Positions 1-7,505 of a stretch of 17,645 nt of DNA are shown here, one piece after another. The DNA is from JAQUCI01 sp964553255. Lineage in GTDB: Bacteria; Bacillota_I; Bacilli_A; Erysipelotrichales; Erysipelotrichaceae. Below the pieces are notes generated by a model. It was not told the origin of the DNA. It made no database searches and saw only the letters and a list, made by a program, of their open reading frames with translations. Each line of letters opens with the position of its first letter. Position 1 is the first letter of the stretch. Both the position numbers and the translations under genes were made by a program. Location of the stretch: the NCBI GenBank assembly GCA_964553255.1, contig CAZKJS010000034.1:1-17645 (forward strand), written 5' to 3'.

Positions 1-107
1 TCAATCCTTAGATTTACTCACATATTAAACCGTCCAAGATTTGGGGTTCAATTCATTATAAGTCTTTTTTTTGTGAACATTTCATGAAAACTGGGTGATA
101 CTTTACA
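1..107. other. Left edge, no gene recognised
   Basis: Reading frame 1 is open from the window edge to a TGA at 85-87, but the 28 residues resemble nothing I recognise. The other two forward frames close within 30 bases. This is probably intergenic DNA following an upstream gene. A GGGGTTCAATTC stretch recalls a tRNA T-arm but has no matching stem or CCA end. Confidence 0.3.
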
Positions 108-136
108 TTGACATTGATCTTTTATAAGTGTAACAT
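108..136 (+). promoter_or_regulatory. Promoter of the first ABC importer operon
   Basis: A perfect -35 TTGACA (108-113) is followed after 17 bases by TAACAT (131-136, 4 of 6 matches to TATAAT). Transcription would start near 143, about 38 bases before the start codon. An overlapping TTTACA (102-107) with TATAAG (123-128) is a weaker alternative with 15-base spacing. Confidence 0.6.
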
Positions 137-143
137 AAAATTA

Positions 144-157
144 TGAAAACGATTTCA
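144..157 (+). promoter_or_regulatory. cre-like operator (CcpA/LacI-family type)
   Basis: TGAAAACGATTTCA matches the CcpA catabolite-responsive element consensus (TGNAANCGNTNNCA) and contains the central CG typical of LacI-family operators. It lies just downstream of the predicted transcription start, where a bound repressor would block RNA polymerase. A partly overlapping palindrome, CGATTT-CAA-AAATCG (150-164), is also present, so another regulator cannot be excluded. If it is a cre, the importer is repressed when preferred carbon sources are available. Confidence 0.6.
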
Positions 158-180
158 AAAATCGAATTATAGGAGGTAAC

Positions 181-1215
181 ATGAAAAAGTTTTTCAAATT
201 GCTTGTTGTTGCTTTATTATGCCTAGCAGTTGTAGGCTGTAAAGCTGATACAGGCAAAGAAGAGTCTAAGAAGTTGGTCATTTACTCACCAAACTCAGAC
301 AAATTAGTTGAAGCAGTTATTCCAGCTTTTGAAGCTGAAACCGGAATCACTGTTGAATTAATTTCTGCTGGTACTGGTGACTGTTTGACTAGAATCAACA
401 GTGAAAAAGCTAATCCTCAAGCTGATGTTTTATGGGGTGGAGCTAACTTAGGTACATATAACTCATACCCAGATCTTTGGGAACAATATGTATCACCAAA
501 TGATGCAAATCTTCCAGTTGAATACCAAAGCTATAATGGCTACTATTCAAATTATGCTCTTGATGGCAGTGGCGTTCTACTTTTAAATCTTGATGTATTT
601 GCTGAACTTGGTTTAGATCCAGAAGCATTCACAGGATACAACTCATTATTGTGGCCTGAACTAAAAGGTAAGATCGCTATGGGTGATCCTACTGCTTCAT
701 CAAGTGCTTGGGCAGAACTAAGCAACATGTTATTAGTTATGGGTAATGAACCATATGATGATGCTGCTTGGGCATGGGTAGAATTATTTATCGCTCAACT
801 TGACGGAATCGTTATTTCTAGTTCATCTGCTATCTACAAAGGTGTATCAGCTGGCGAATATGCTGTTGGTGTAACTTATGAAGATCCAAGTGTTTCATTA
901 TTAGTTGATGGTGCTACCAATGTTAAGATCGTTTATCCAGCTGAAGGTGCAGTATGGCTACCAGCAGCAGCAGCGATCGTTAAAGGTGGACCAAATCAAG
1001 CTAATGCTAAATTATTCGTTGATTTCTTACAATCAGAAGCAGGACAACAAGCAATTGCTACCACAACTGCTCGTCCAGTTATAACATCTATTGCTAATAC
1101 GGCTCCACAAATTCAACCGTTTAGTGAAATCAATATCGCTGTTGAAGACATCCCATTTGTTGCTCAAAACAAAGCCGCATGGCAAGCAATATGGGCTGAC
1201 TTAATTACCAATTAA
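181..1215 (+). CDS. ABC importer substrate-binding lipoprotein, Fe(III)/hexose-phosphate/phosphonate-type family
   Basis: This 344-residue extracytoplasmic binding protein feeds the ATPase and permease encoded just downstream. Residues 1-20 form a lipoprotein signal peptide ending in the lipobox VVGC, so Cys20 would be lipidated and anchored outside the membrane. The mature part (KLVIYSPNSD... onwards) has the two-lobed fold of the bacterial extracellular solute-binding class that includes FbpA, AfuA and PhnS-like proteins. In iron-binding FbpA a Tyr-Tyr pair in the C-lobe holds Fe(III). The corresponding stretch here appears to read VTYEDPS (231-237), without the pair. This argues against iron and leaves an anionic ligand such as a sugar phosphate or phosphonate as more likely, which is inference. 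AGGAGG at 171-176 sets the ATG start. Similar families are routinely annotated as iron transporters without proof. Confidence 0.85.
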   Translation: MKKFFKLLVVALLCLAVVGCKADTGKEESKKLVIYSPNSDKLVEAVIPAFEAETGITVELISAGTGDCLTRINSEKANPQADVLWGGANLGTYNSYPDLWEQYVSPNDANLPVEYQSYNGYYSNYALDGSGVLLLNLDVFAELGLDPEAFTGYNSLLWPELKGKIAMGDPTASSSAWAELSNMLLVMGNEPYDDAAWAWVELFIAQLDGIVISSSSAIYKGVSAGEYAVGVTYEDPSVSLLVDGATNVKIVYPAEGAVWLPAAAAIVKGGPNQANAKLFVDFLQSEAGQQAIATTTARPVITSIANTAPQIQPFSEINIAVEDIPFVAQNKAAWQAIWADLITN

Positions 1216-1243
1216 TTAGCTATATTAAAGGAGTAGATATCGT

Positions 1244-2374
1244 ATGAGTGTCGCAATTAAAATAAGAAATGCGGTCAAACGATATGGCAATAATACCATT
1301 ATTACCGATCTATCTCTTGACATCAAGGAGGGTGAGTTCTTCACCCTCCTTGGTCCATCAGGATGTGGTAAAACAACATTATTGCGCATGATCGCAGGCT
1401 TTAACAGCATCGAAGGAGGAAGCTTTTTCTTTAATGATAAGATCATTAATGAAATTGATCCTTCAAAGCGAAATATTGGTATGGTTTTTCAAAACTATGC
1501 GATTTTTCCCCATTTAACAGTTGAAAAAAATGTTGCTTTCGGTTTAAAGAATCGCAAGTTACCTAAGGAAGAAATTGAAAGAGAGACACTTGCGTTTCTA
1601 AAATTGATGCAGATTGATGGATATAAAGAACGGATGCCAGAAAGACTTTCAGGCGGACAACAACAACGGGTTGCATTAGCAAGAGCTTTAGTAATTAAAC
1701 CAGATGTCTTATTAATGGATGAACCATTAAGTAATCTAGATGCTAAATTGCGTGTTGAGATGCGATCAGTAATCAAAGAGATACAAAATAGAGTTGGTAT
1801 CACTACCGTCTATGTAACCCATGACCAAGAAGAAGCGATGGCAGTCAGCGATCGTATTGCGGTCATGAAAGATGGCGATATTCAACATGTTGGAACACCT
1901 AAGGATCTTTATCAAAGACCAGCAAACTTGTTTGTTGCTACCTTTATTGGAAGATCGAATATCATAAATGCGAAACTACAGATCAGGGATAAGAGAACAT
2001 TCTTGGTATTCCCTTCTGGTTATGAAGTTGAGATGGATAACATCATTGATGATGAAAAGAAGGATCAAGATGTCATTATCTGTGTAAGACCTGAAGAATT
2101 TGTCTTTAATGAAGATAGCAAATTTGGGATAAAGACAATGGTTGATGATAGCATCTTCTTAGGTCTTAATACTCATTATTTCGTTCATTTAGAGTCAAAA
2201 GAAAAAGCCGAGATTATTCAAGAATCAAGAATTGATAGTATTATCGATAAAGGTACTGAAATATACATGACGGTTAAGAAAGAAAAGATCAATGTCTTTA
2301 ACGCGGATGGTAGTAAAAACCTTGTTAAAGGGGTTAAGAATGAGTTTCTTTTATCGTTAGGTCAAGGTAAATAG
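1244..2374 (+). CDS. ABC importer ATPase (FbpC/PotA-type, with C-terminal regulatory region)
   Basis: This cytoplasmic ATPase drives the importer made with its two neighbours. Walker A GPSGCGKT is at 37-44, the Q-loop Gln at about 83, the signature LSGGQ at 135-139, Walker B VLLMDE at 155-160 and the H-loop His at about 193. The region after residue 235 is the extended C-terminal domain (TOBE-like) typical of importer ATPases with 350-380 residues, so the 376-residue length fits. AAAGGAG at 1227-1233 precedes the ATG. The gene lies 28 bases after the binding-protein gene and one base before the permease gene, indicating one operon. The ATPase alone does not reveal the substrate: FbpC, PotA, AfuC and sugar ATPases look alike here. 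Confidence 0.9.
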   Translation: MSVAIKIRNAVKRYGNNTIITDLSLDIKEGEFFTLLGPSGCGKTTLLRMIAGFNSIEGGSFFFNDKIINEIDPSKRNIGMVFQNYAIFPHLTVEKNVAFGLKNRKLPKEEIERETLAFLKLMQIDGYKERMPERLSGGQQQRVALARALVIKPDVLLMDEPLSNLDAKLRVEMRSVIKEIQNRVGITTVYVTHDQEEAMAVSDRIAVMKDGDIQHVGTPKDLYQRPANLFVATFIGRSNIINAKLQIRDKRTFLVFPSGYEVEMDNIIDDEKKDQDVIICVRPEEFVFNEDSKFGIKTMVDDSIFLGLNTHYFVHLESKEKAEIIQESRIDSIIDKGTEIYMTVKKEKINVFNADGSKNLVKGVKNEFLLSLGQGK

Positions 2375-2375
2375 T

Positions 2376-4094
2376 ATGGATATCGTTAAGGGAAAAGAAA
2401 ATATAACTAAAAAGAAGTTCTTTGGCAGAAATCAAAATTCTACCGATGGCAGAACTAAGGCTGGCTTGGATATATGGGTCGCCATTTCTTTGGGTGTATT
2501 GGGTCTTTATGCCTTATTCTTGTTATTTCCACTTTTTCAGTTACTTAAAGAATCCGTCTATACACCAAATGGATTCACCTTAGATTTCTTTGTTCGCTTT
2601 TTTAGTAAATCTTATTATACTGATACTTTGATAAACAGTATTAAAGTAAGTACAATGGCTACCATATTAACACTGGTTATTGGTGTACCACTAGCTTATT
2701 TTTATAACATGTATGAAATAAAGGGTAAGGGGATATTACAAGTTTTTATTATCCTTTGTAGTATGTCAGCTCCTTTTATTGGTGCGTATTCATGGATACT
2801 TTTATTAGGTAGAAATGGTTTAATAACTAATATCATCTTAAAACTAACTGGTTTTCGGATTGGTAGTATTTATGGTTTTAATGGTATTCTATTAGTATTA
2901 TCACTACAATTGTTTCCACTTGTTTTCTTATATGTATCAGGAGCGCTTAAGAATATTGATAACTCATTACTTGAAGCATCAGATAACATGGGATGTTCAG
3001 GTATAAAGCGTTTCTTCAAAGTTATCATACCATTATGTATGCCAACTATTTTAGCCGCTACATTACTTGTATTCATGAGAGCTTTTGCGGATTTTGGAAC
3101 ACCGTTATTGATAGGTGAAGGCTATCGAACCTTCCCAGTTGAGATTTACAATCAGTATTTTGGTGAAGTTGGATCTAATCACAACTTTGGTGCCGCCATA
3201 AGTGTTATTGCAATTCTCATAACAGCTGTAATATTCTTGTTCCAGCGTTTTATTAATAGTAAATTTCAATTTACGATGAACGCTTTACATCCAGTAGAAA
3301 GAAAAAAAGCAAAAGGATTATTCAATATCCTAATTCATATGTATTCTTATATCGTAGTAGGAATAGCCTTTGCTCCACAAGCCTATGTAATATACACCTC
3401 CTTTCAAAACACTTCGGGTAAATTATTTATTGATGGTTATTCACTCAAGAGTTATGAAGAAGCATTTAAACGAATGGGGCGATCAATTGAGAACACCTTC
3501 ATGATTGGTGGTATTGCTTTGATTTTAGTTATAGTCTTGGCGGTTTTAATTGCTTATCTTGTTGTACGAAGGAATAATCAAATTAATAAGCTCATTGATA
3601 CATTATCGATGATACCGTATATCATACCTGGATCTGTAGTTGGTATTGCGCTTGTATTAGCGTTTAATACCAAACCACTTGTTTTAACTGGTACGGCTGT
3701 GATCATGGTAGTTGCCTTAATAATTCGAAGGATACCTTATACAATAAGGTCGTCGGTGGCTATTTTGCAACAAATTCCGCTTACCATTGAAGAGGCAGCT
3801 ATTAGCTTGGGTTCATCTAAATTAAAAGCATTCTTCACTGTTACGGTTCCAATGATGGGTAATGGTATATTATCTGGAGCTATCTTAAGCTGGGTAACGA
3901 TCATTACCGAGCTATCAACAGCGATCATCTTGTACAACCTAAGAACTATTACCTTAACTTTGGCTATCTATACTTATGTATCAAGAGGTAGTTATGGTAT
4001 TGCCGCAGCGTTGGCAACCATGTTAACAGCCTTGACAATTGTATCACTTGTAATCTTCATGAAGATTTCAAAGACAAAAGAAATAACATTCTAG
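2376..4094 (+). CDS. ABC importer fused double permease (FbpB/AfuB-type)
   Basis: This 572-residue integral membrane protein carries two MetI-like permease domains in one chain and so supplies the whole transmembrane pathway. Hydrophobic helices cluster at roughly 33-55, 90-285 and 320-565. Each half has the EAA-type loop that docks on the ATPase: EASDNMGCSGIKRFFKVIIP (200-219) and EEAAISLGSSKLKAFFTVTVP (472-491). The duplicated layout is known from the Fe(III), hexose-phosphate and phosphonate importer families. The start codon lies one base after the ATPase stop, with AAGGTAA (2364-2370) inside the end of that gene as ribosome-binding site, suggesting translational coupling. A strong terminator follows 30 bases after the stop. 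The substrate is uncertain for the reasons given at the binding protein. Confidence 0.88.
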   Translation: MDIVKGKENITKKKFFGRNQNSTDGRTKAGLDIWVAISLGVLGLYALFLLFPLFQLLKESVYTPNGFTLDFFVRFFSKSYYTDTLINSIKVSTMATILTLVIGVPLAYFYNMYEIKGKGILQVFIILCSMSAPFIGAYSWILLLGRNGLITNIILKLTGFRIGSIYGFNGILLVLSLQLFPLVFLYVSGALKNIDNSLLEASDNMGCSGIKRFFKVIIPLCMPTILAATLLVFMRAFADFGTPLLIGEGYRTFPVEIYNQYFGEVGSNHNFGAAISVIAILITAVIFLFQRFINSKFQFTMNALHPVERKKAKGLFNILIHMYSYIVVGIAFAPQAYVIYTSFQNTSGKLFIDGYSLKSYEEAFKRMGRSIENTFMIGGIALILVIVLAVLIAYLVVRRNNQINKLIDTLSMIPYIIPGSVVGIALVLAFNTKPLVLTGTAVIMVVALIIRRIPYTIRSSVAILQQIPLTIEEAAISLGSSKLKAFFTVTVPMMGNGILSGAILSWVTIITELSTAIILYNLRTITLTLAIYTYVSRGSYGIAAALATMLTALTIVSLVIFMKISKTKEITF

Positions 4095-4123
4095 CTAAAA
4101 TAGATATAATACCTAATCTGATA

Positions 4124-4165
4124 AAAAGCTTGATTCGCTATCTTAATAGTAATCAAGCTTTTATT
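4124..4165 (+). terminator. Intrinsic terminator of the first ABC operon
   Basis: A perfect 12-bp stem (AAAAGCTTGATT at 4124-4135 with AATCAAGCTTTT at 4151-4162) encloses a 15-base loop. Its 3' arm ends in a T-rich tail (TTTTATTAT). The flanking A-rich 5' side could make it act in both directions. Confidence 0.8.
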
Positions 4166-4246
4166 ATAAGCATCACATGAAAAGCACAATATTTCTTATT
4201 ATTTAACTGTTTAGTCACTAAAGATCAATATCTTTTAATAGGAGTG

Positions 4247-4274
4247 TTGACAATGATTATTTATAATATATAAT
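4247..4274 (+). promoter_or_regulatory. Promoter of the met T-box/metNIQ operon
   Basis: A perfect TTGACA (4247-4252) and perfect TATAAT (4269-4274) are separated by 16 bases. It is among the strongest promoters in the window, as expected where control is exerted after initiation by the T-box. Transcription should start near 4281. Confidence 0.8.
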
Positions 4275-4281
4275 GGTTCTA

Positions 4282-4535
4282 AAGACAACGAACAGAAAAG
4301 TAACTGCAAACAACTAACGTAGAGAGTCCGGGGGCTGAAAAAGGACATAGAAAGTTGTGGTGAAGATGGTCTGGGAGTCGCATACCGAAGTGTAAGCTTA
4401 GGCTATGACGTGAGTGCCCGTTAAAGCACTATAGTATGAACTACATAGTAGCGTACTAGATGAGATAGATACTGTAAAGTATCTATAAATTAAGGTGGTA
4501 TCACGGTAACTCGTCCTTATGGGATGAGTTTTTTT
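4282..4535 (+). promoter_or_regulatory. T-box riboswitch, methionine (specifier ATG)
   Basis: The roughly 255-base leader has the T-box parts in order: the AGAGAG motif (4321-4326), a specifier region GAAGATGGTCTGGGAGT with codon ATG at 4366-4368 (Met), and a stem III hairpin TAGATACT-gtaa-AGTATCTA (4466-4485). The T-box sequence AAGGTGGTATCACGG follows (4492-4506) and then a terminator. The bulge TGGT (4496-4499) can pair with the ACCA end of an uncharged tRNA with discriminator A, as in tRNA-Met. AAGG (4492-4495) pairs with CCTT (4515-4518) in the antiterminator, which excludes the terminator stem. Uncharged tRNA-Met should therefore switch on metNIQ. The ATG specifier agrees with the downstream genes. 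Confidence 0.92.
4508..4535 (+). terminator. T-box regulated terminator
   Basis: AACTCGTCC (4508-4516) pairs with GGATGAGTT (4522-4530) as nine consecutive pairs including one G-U. The loop is five bases and a run of T follows (4529-4535). The 5' arm is shared with the antiterminator, so the two forms exclude each other. Confidence 0.88.
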
Positions 4536-4552
4536 GTTTAAAGGAGACAGAC

Positions 4553-5566
4553 ATGATAAATTTGATCAATGTATCGAAAACGTTCAGTAATCAGGTTGAA
4601 GCTGTAAAAAACGTTTCTTTACAAATAAAAGATGAACAAGTGTTTGGTATTATTGGCTATAGCGGCGCGGGTAAATCAACATTGATCAGATTGATCAATC
4701 TTTTAGAAAAGCCTGATCAGGGTAATGTGATCTTTGATGGTGTTGATCTAACCAAGCTAAGTCAAAAAGAGTTACGTGAGTCACGGAAAAGAATAGGAAT
4801 GATATTTCAACGCTTTAATCTCTTTAAATCAAAAACAGTATTTGAAAATGTGCGTTATCCATTAGAAAATACTGGTATGACAAAAATTGAGATGAAAACG
4901 CGTGTCCTTGAACTTTTAGATTTAGTAGGACTTAGTGATAAAGTAATTAGTTATCCCTCACAACTATCAGGTGGACAAATGCAAAGAGTAGGAATTGCAC
5001 GAGCGCTGGCTAATAACCCAAGAGTGCTATTGTGTGATGAAGCCACTAGTGCACTTGATCCACAAACTACTAAATCAATATTAAAGTTACTTAAAGATTT
5101 AAACAAAAAGCTTAAGTTAACATTAGTTATCATCACTCATCAGATGGCAGTTGTAAAGGACATATGTGATGAGGTAGCGATCATGGATCAAGGACAAGTG
5201 ATTGAACAAGGTCCAATACTAGAAGTGTTCTACAATCCCAAAAACGAAATAACTAATCAGTTCGTACATTCTGCAGATAATTTTGAGAAGTTAGAAGAAT
5301 ATATATCAAGAAATGAATTTCAATTATTACCTGGGGAAACATTGGTACAACTTAGTTATAGTAGTAAAAATACACAAGATGCCTTAATATCAAACATCAT
5401 TAGTAACTACGGTGTTAAAGTAAATATATTGTTTGGTAACATAGAGTTAATTGGTAACAATCCGATTGGATGGTTAGTGGTAGTCATAAGTGGTGAGAAT
5501 ACCCAGACTAGCTTAGATTACCTAAAAGCCAATAACGTAAGAGTGGAGGTGAAGTACAATGTATGA
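4553..5566 (+). CDS. metN: Methionine ABC importer ATPase MetN
   Basis: This ATPase powers methionine uptake with MetI and MetQ. Walker A GYSGAGKS is at 35-42, the signature LSGGQ at 138-142, Walker B VLLCDE at 158-163 and the H-loop His at about 196. Residues from about 260 to 335 form the extra C-terminal domain (NIL type) that in MetN proteins binds methionine and inhibits transport when the cell is replete. Length (337) is normal for the family. AAGGAGA at 4541-4547 precedes the ATG, directly after the T-box terminator. The gene overlaps metI by eight bases. The Met T-box, the order N-I-Q and the lipoprotein MetQ together support methionine, possibly including its D-form, as substrate. 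Confidence 0.94.
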   Translation: MINLINVSKTFSNQVEAVKNVSLQIKDEQVFGIIGYSGAGKSTLIRLINLLEKPDQGNVIFDGVDLTKLSQKELRESRKRIGMIFQRFNLFKSKTVFENVRYPLENTGMTKIEMKTRVLELLDLVGLSDKVISYPSQLSGGQMQRVGIARALANNPRVLLCDEATSALDPQTTKSILKLLKDLNKKLKLTLVIITHQMAVVKDICDEVAIMDQGQVIEQGPILEVFYNPKNEITNQFVHSADNFEKLEEYISRNEFQLLPGETLVQLSYSSKNTQDALISNIISNYGVKVNILFGNIELIGNNPIGWLVVVISGENTQTSLDYLKANNVRVEVKYNV

Positions 5567-6239
5567 TCTGTTTATACAGATGTTCCCAAATATGTTGGGA
5601 AAAGGAGTAGAGTATACTCGCGGTATAATACAGACCCTACAGATGATGCTTTATTCGGGAGTTTTATCAGTGTTATTTGGCTTGGTTATTGGCGTAGCCC
5701 TTACTGTGACTAATAAAGGTCGTATTATGGCTAACGTATTTATTTATAACTTATTTGATAAACTGATCAATATCTTCCGATCGATACCATTTATCATTTT
5801 GATTGCCCTATTGATTGGTTTTACTAGAATGATAGTTGGAACCGGGTTTGGTGTAAAAGGAGCGATAATTCCCTTGATCTTTGGAACAGTTCCGTTTTAT
5901 AGCCGACAAGTTGAAAGTGCCCTTGTTGAAATTGATGATGGCATTATAGAGGCAGCGTTAGCGTGTGGGTCAAGTCCATGGGAAATAATCTTTAAAGTAT
6001 ATCTAAAAGAAAATATTCCAGGATTGATCAGAGCTACGATGATAACCATGGTCAGTCTTATTGGTCTAACAGCGATGATGGGGGCTGTTGGTGGTGGAGG
6101 ATTGGGTGACTTCGCGATACGCTATGGCTTTCAAAGGAGAATGACTGATGTTACGATCATTACGGTATTAACAATATTAGTATTAGTAAGTTTGATCCAA
6201 GGCATTGGTAATTATTTAATAAAGAAAACAACACATTAA
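5559..6239 (+). CDS. metI: Methionine ABC importer permease MetI
   Basis: This 226-residue membrane protein forms the methionine pore as a dimer. About five hydrophobic helices are visible, near 25-52, 57-90, 95-115, 155-180 and 195-220. The ATPase-docking EAA loop reads EAALACGSSPWEIIFKVYLKE (about 131-151). The helix pattern and the RSIPFIILIALLIGFTR segment are typical of MetI. Its start overlaps the end of metN by eight bases and metQ follows 11 bases later, so the three are co-translated from the T-box-controlled transcript. GGAGGTGA at 5545-5552 inside metN serves as ribosome-binding site. Confidence 0.93.
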   Translation: MYDLFIQMFPNMLGKGVEYTRGIIQTLQMMLYSGVLSVLFGLVIGVALTVTNKGRIMANVFIYNLFDKLINIFRSIPFIILIALLIGFTRMIVGTGFGVKGAIIPLIFGTVPFYSRQVESALVEIDDGIIEAALACGSSPWEIIFKVYLKENIPGLIRATMITMVSLIGLTAMMGAVGGGGLGDFAIRYGFQRRMTDVTIITVLTILVLVSLIQGIGNYLIKKTTH

Positions 6240-6250
6240 GGAGCGAAAAC

Positions 6251-7087
6251 ATGAAAAAAATTACTGTACTGTTGTTAAGCGTTTTATTACTACTATCTTT
6301 ATTTGGTTGTTCAAAACCAAAAGATTCTGAAAAACCAGTCGTTGTTAAAATAGGAACTGTTGGCGAATACAACGAATATTGGACACCGGTCATTGAGAAA
6401 TTTACGGCTGAAGGTATTACCATTGAATTAGTAAAATTCACTGAGTATTCTTTACCTAACGCAGCACTATCTGATGGTGATATTGACTTAAATGCCTTCC
6501 AACACTATGCATATTTAAACAAAGAGAAAAATGAAGTTGGATATGATCTTGTGGTAATCTGTGAAACAATCGTAGCGCCGCTTGGTTTATACTCAGAAAA
6601 GATAACTGATGTCAGTCAATTTAAAGAAAATGATACGATCGCAATACCAAGTGATGCGACTAACGGTGGAAGAGCGTTGAAACTACTTGAATCAGCTGGC
6701 TTGATCACAGTAGATCCTGAAGTTGGATACTTAGGGGTAAAATCTGATATCATAGAAAATCGCTTGAATCTTAACATTGTTGAGGTTGATGCAAGCTTAA
6801 CAGCGAGCTTATTACCAGATGTTGCGGCTTCTATCATTAATGGAGGTGTTGCAATATCAGCTGGTTTACACAAGAAAGATCAACTAATTTTTGTTGAATC
6901 AATTGATCCAGTTGCTAATCCGAACGTTGCTAACTTGATCAATGTTCTAGTAGCACGTAGTGAAGATGTTGATAATGAGCTCTATAACAGAATTGCTGAA
7001 GCCTTCCAAAGTGATGAAGTTGCAGAAGTGATCCATCGTGAATATCCAGGTGTAATCTTACCAGCCTGGGAAGTAAACGTTAAATAA
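6251..7087 (+). CDS. metQ: Methionine-binding lipoprotein MetQ (NlpA family)
   Basis: This is the 278-residue extracytoplasmic receptor of the methionine importer. The signal peptide ends in the lipobox LFGC (17-20), so Cys20 is the likely lipid anchor. The mature protein begins with the family pattern VVVKIGTVGEYNEYWTPV, followed by segments typical of NlpA lipoproteins such as DIDLNAFQHYAYLN and IAIPSDATNGGRALKLLESAGLI. AAGGAG at 6238-6243 precedes the ATG. It ends the operon, with a terminator four bases after the stop. NlpA-family proteins can bind related ligands, but the operon and its Met T-box make methionine by far the best call. Confidence 0.92.
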   Translation: MKKITVLLLSVLLLLSLFGCSKPKDSEKPVVVKIGTVGEYNEYWTPVIEKFTAEGITIELVKFTEYSLPNAALSDGDIDLNAFQHYAYLNKEKNEVGYDLVVICETIVAPLGLYSEKITDVSQFKENDTIAIPSDATNGGRALKLLESAGLITVDPEVGYLGVKSDIIENRLNLNIVEVDASLTASLLPDVAASIINGGVAISAGLHKKDQLIFVESIDPVANPNVANLINVLVARSEDVDNELYNRIAEAFQSDEVAEVIHREYPGVILPAWEVNVK

Positions 7088-7090
7088 CGT

Positions 7091-7120
7091 AAAGCACATG
7101 CCTTGGGTATGTGCTTTTTT
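7091..7120 (+). terminator. Intrinsic terminator after metQ
   Basis: A 12-pair stem AAAGCACATGCC (7091-7102) with GGTATGTGCTTT (7106-7117), containing one G-U pair, has a three-base loop and is followed by a T run to 7120. This is a strong Rho-independent terminator. Confidence 0.9.
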
Positions 7121-7131
7121 AAGCATAATAT

Positions 7132-7160
7132 TTGTATAACTACATATTAATCATTATAAT
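7132..7160 (+). promoter_or_regulatory. Promoter of the redox cluster
   Basis: TTGTAT (7132-7137) and a perfect TATAAT (7155-7160) are 17 bases apart. They lie between the metQ terminator and the small membrane protein gene. The -35 is weak. Confidence 0.6.
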
Positions 7161-7184
7161 GAGCATAGTGTTTAAGGAGTTAAT

Positions 7185-7490
7185 ATGAATGATATCTTAA
7201 TGAAAATCTTACTTGTTACAGCAATTTTACTGTCAATTACCTTTGTTGTTTTTAGTATTATCAATTATCAAAAGCTTAAAGATAAGGATTTCGTTTTCAA
7301 TGTGATCTTAGCATTGGCGATTGGTGTTGGCGCTACTTATTTTCTTTTAAGTGATCGTTGGTGTTATACTTGCTCTGTTTATAACAACTATATCTTGTAT
7401 AGTGGTTTGGTATTAATACTTTTATGGATGTTATATGATCTAAGAAAAGAACTCAGGAAAAAAAACAATGAAGATAAAAAAGATCAATGA
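7185..7490 (+). CDS. Small three-helix membrane protein with CxxC, unknown
   Basis: I do not recognise a family for this 101-residue protein. Three hydrophobic helices are visible at about 5-27, 37-55 and 68-86. Positively charged stretches (QKLKDKD after helix 1; a Lys/Arg-rich tail after helix 3) should face the cytoplasm. This puts the loop between helices 2 and 3, DRWCYTCSVYNN, on the outer face. That loop holds the only two cysteines, Cys60 and Cys63, as a CxxC pair. AAGGAG at 7174-7179 gives a clear start. It is the first gene of a cluster with CcdA (15 bases downstream) and a TlpA/ResA-like thioredoxin. A thiol-redox or metal/cofactor role beside them is inference from context and the CxxC alone. 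Confidence 0.8.
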   Translation: MNDILMKILLVTAILLSITFVVFSIINYQKLKDKDFVFNVILALAIGVGATYFLLSDRWCYTCSVYNNYILYSGLVLILLWMLYDLRKELRKKNNEDKKDQ

Positions 7491-7505
7491 AGGTAGCGTA
7501 TTAAA

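Noticed and set aside
38..62. tRNA-like T-arm (GGGGTTCAATTC)
   Set aside because: The flanking bases do not form a 5-bp T-stem, no CCA end follows and no other tRNA arms are visible upstream in the window.
443..628. Minus-strand ORFs inside the importer and ribosomal-protein genes (also 1225-1446, 1495-1803, 6160-6441, 6616-6873 and others)
   Set aside because: They are antisense shadows of well-supported genes, without start signals or recognisable protein features.
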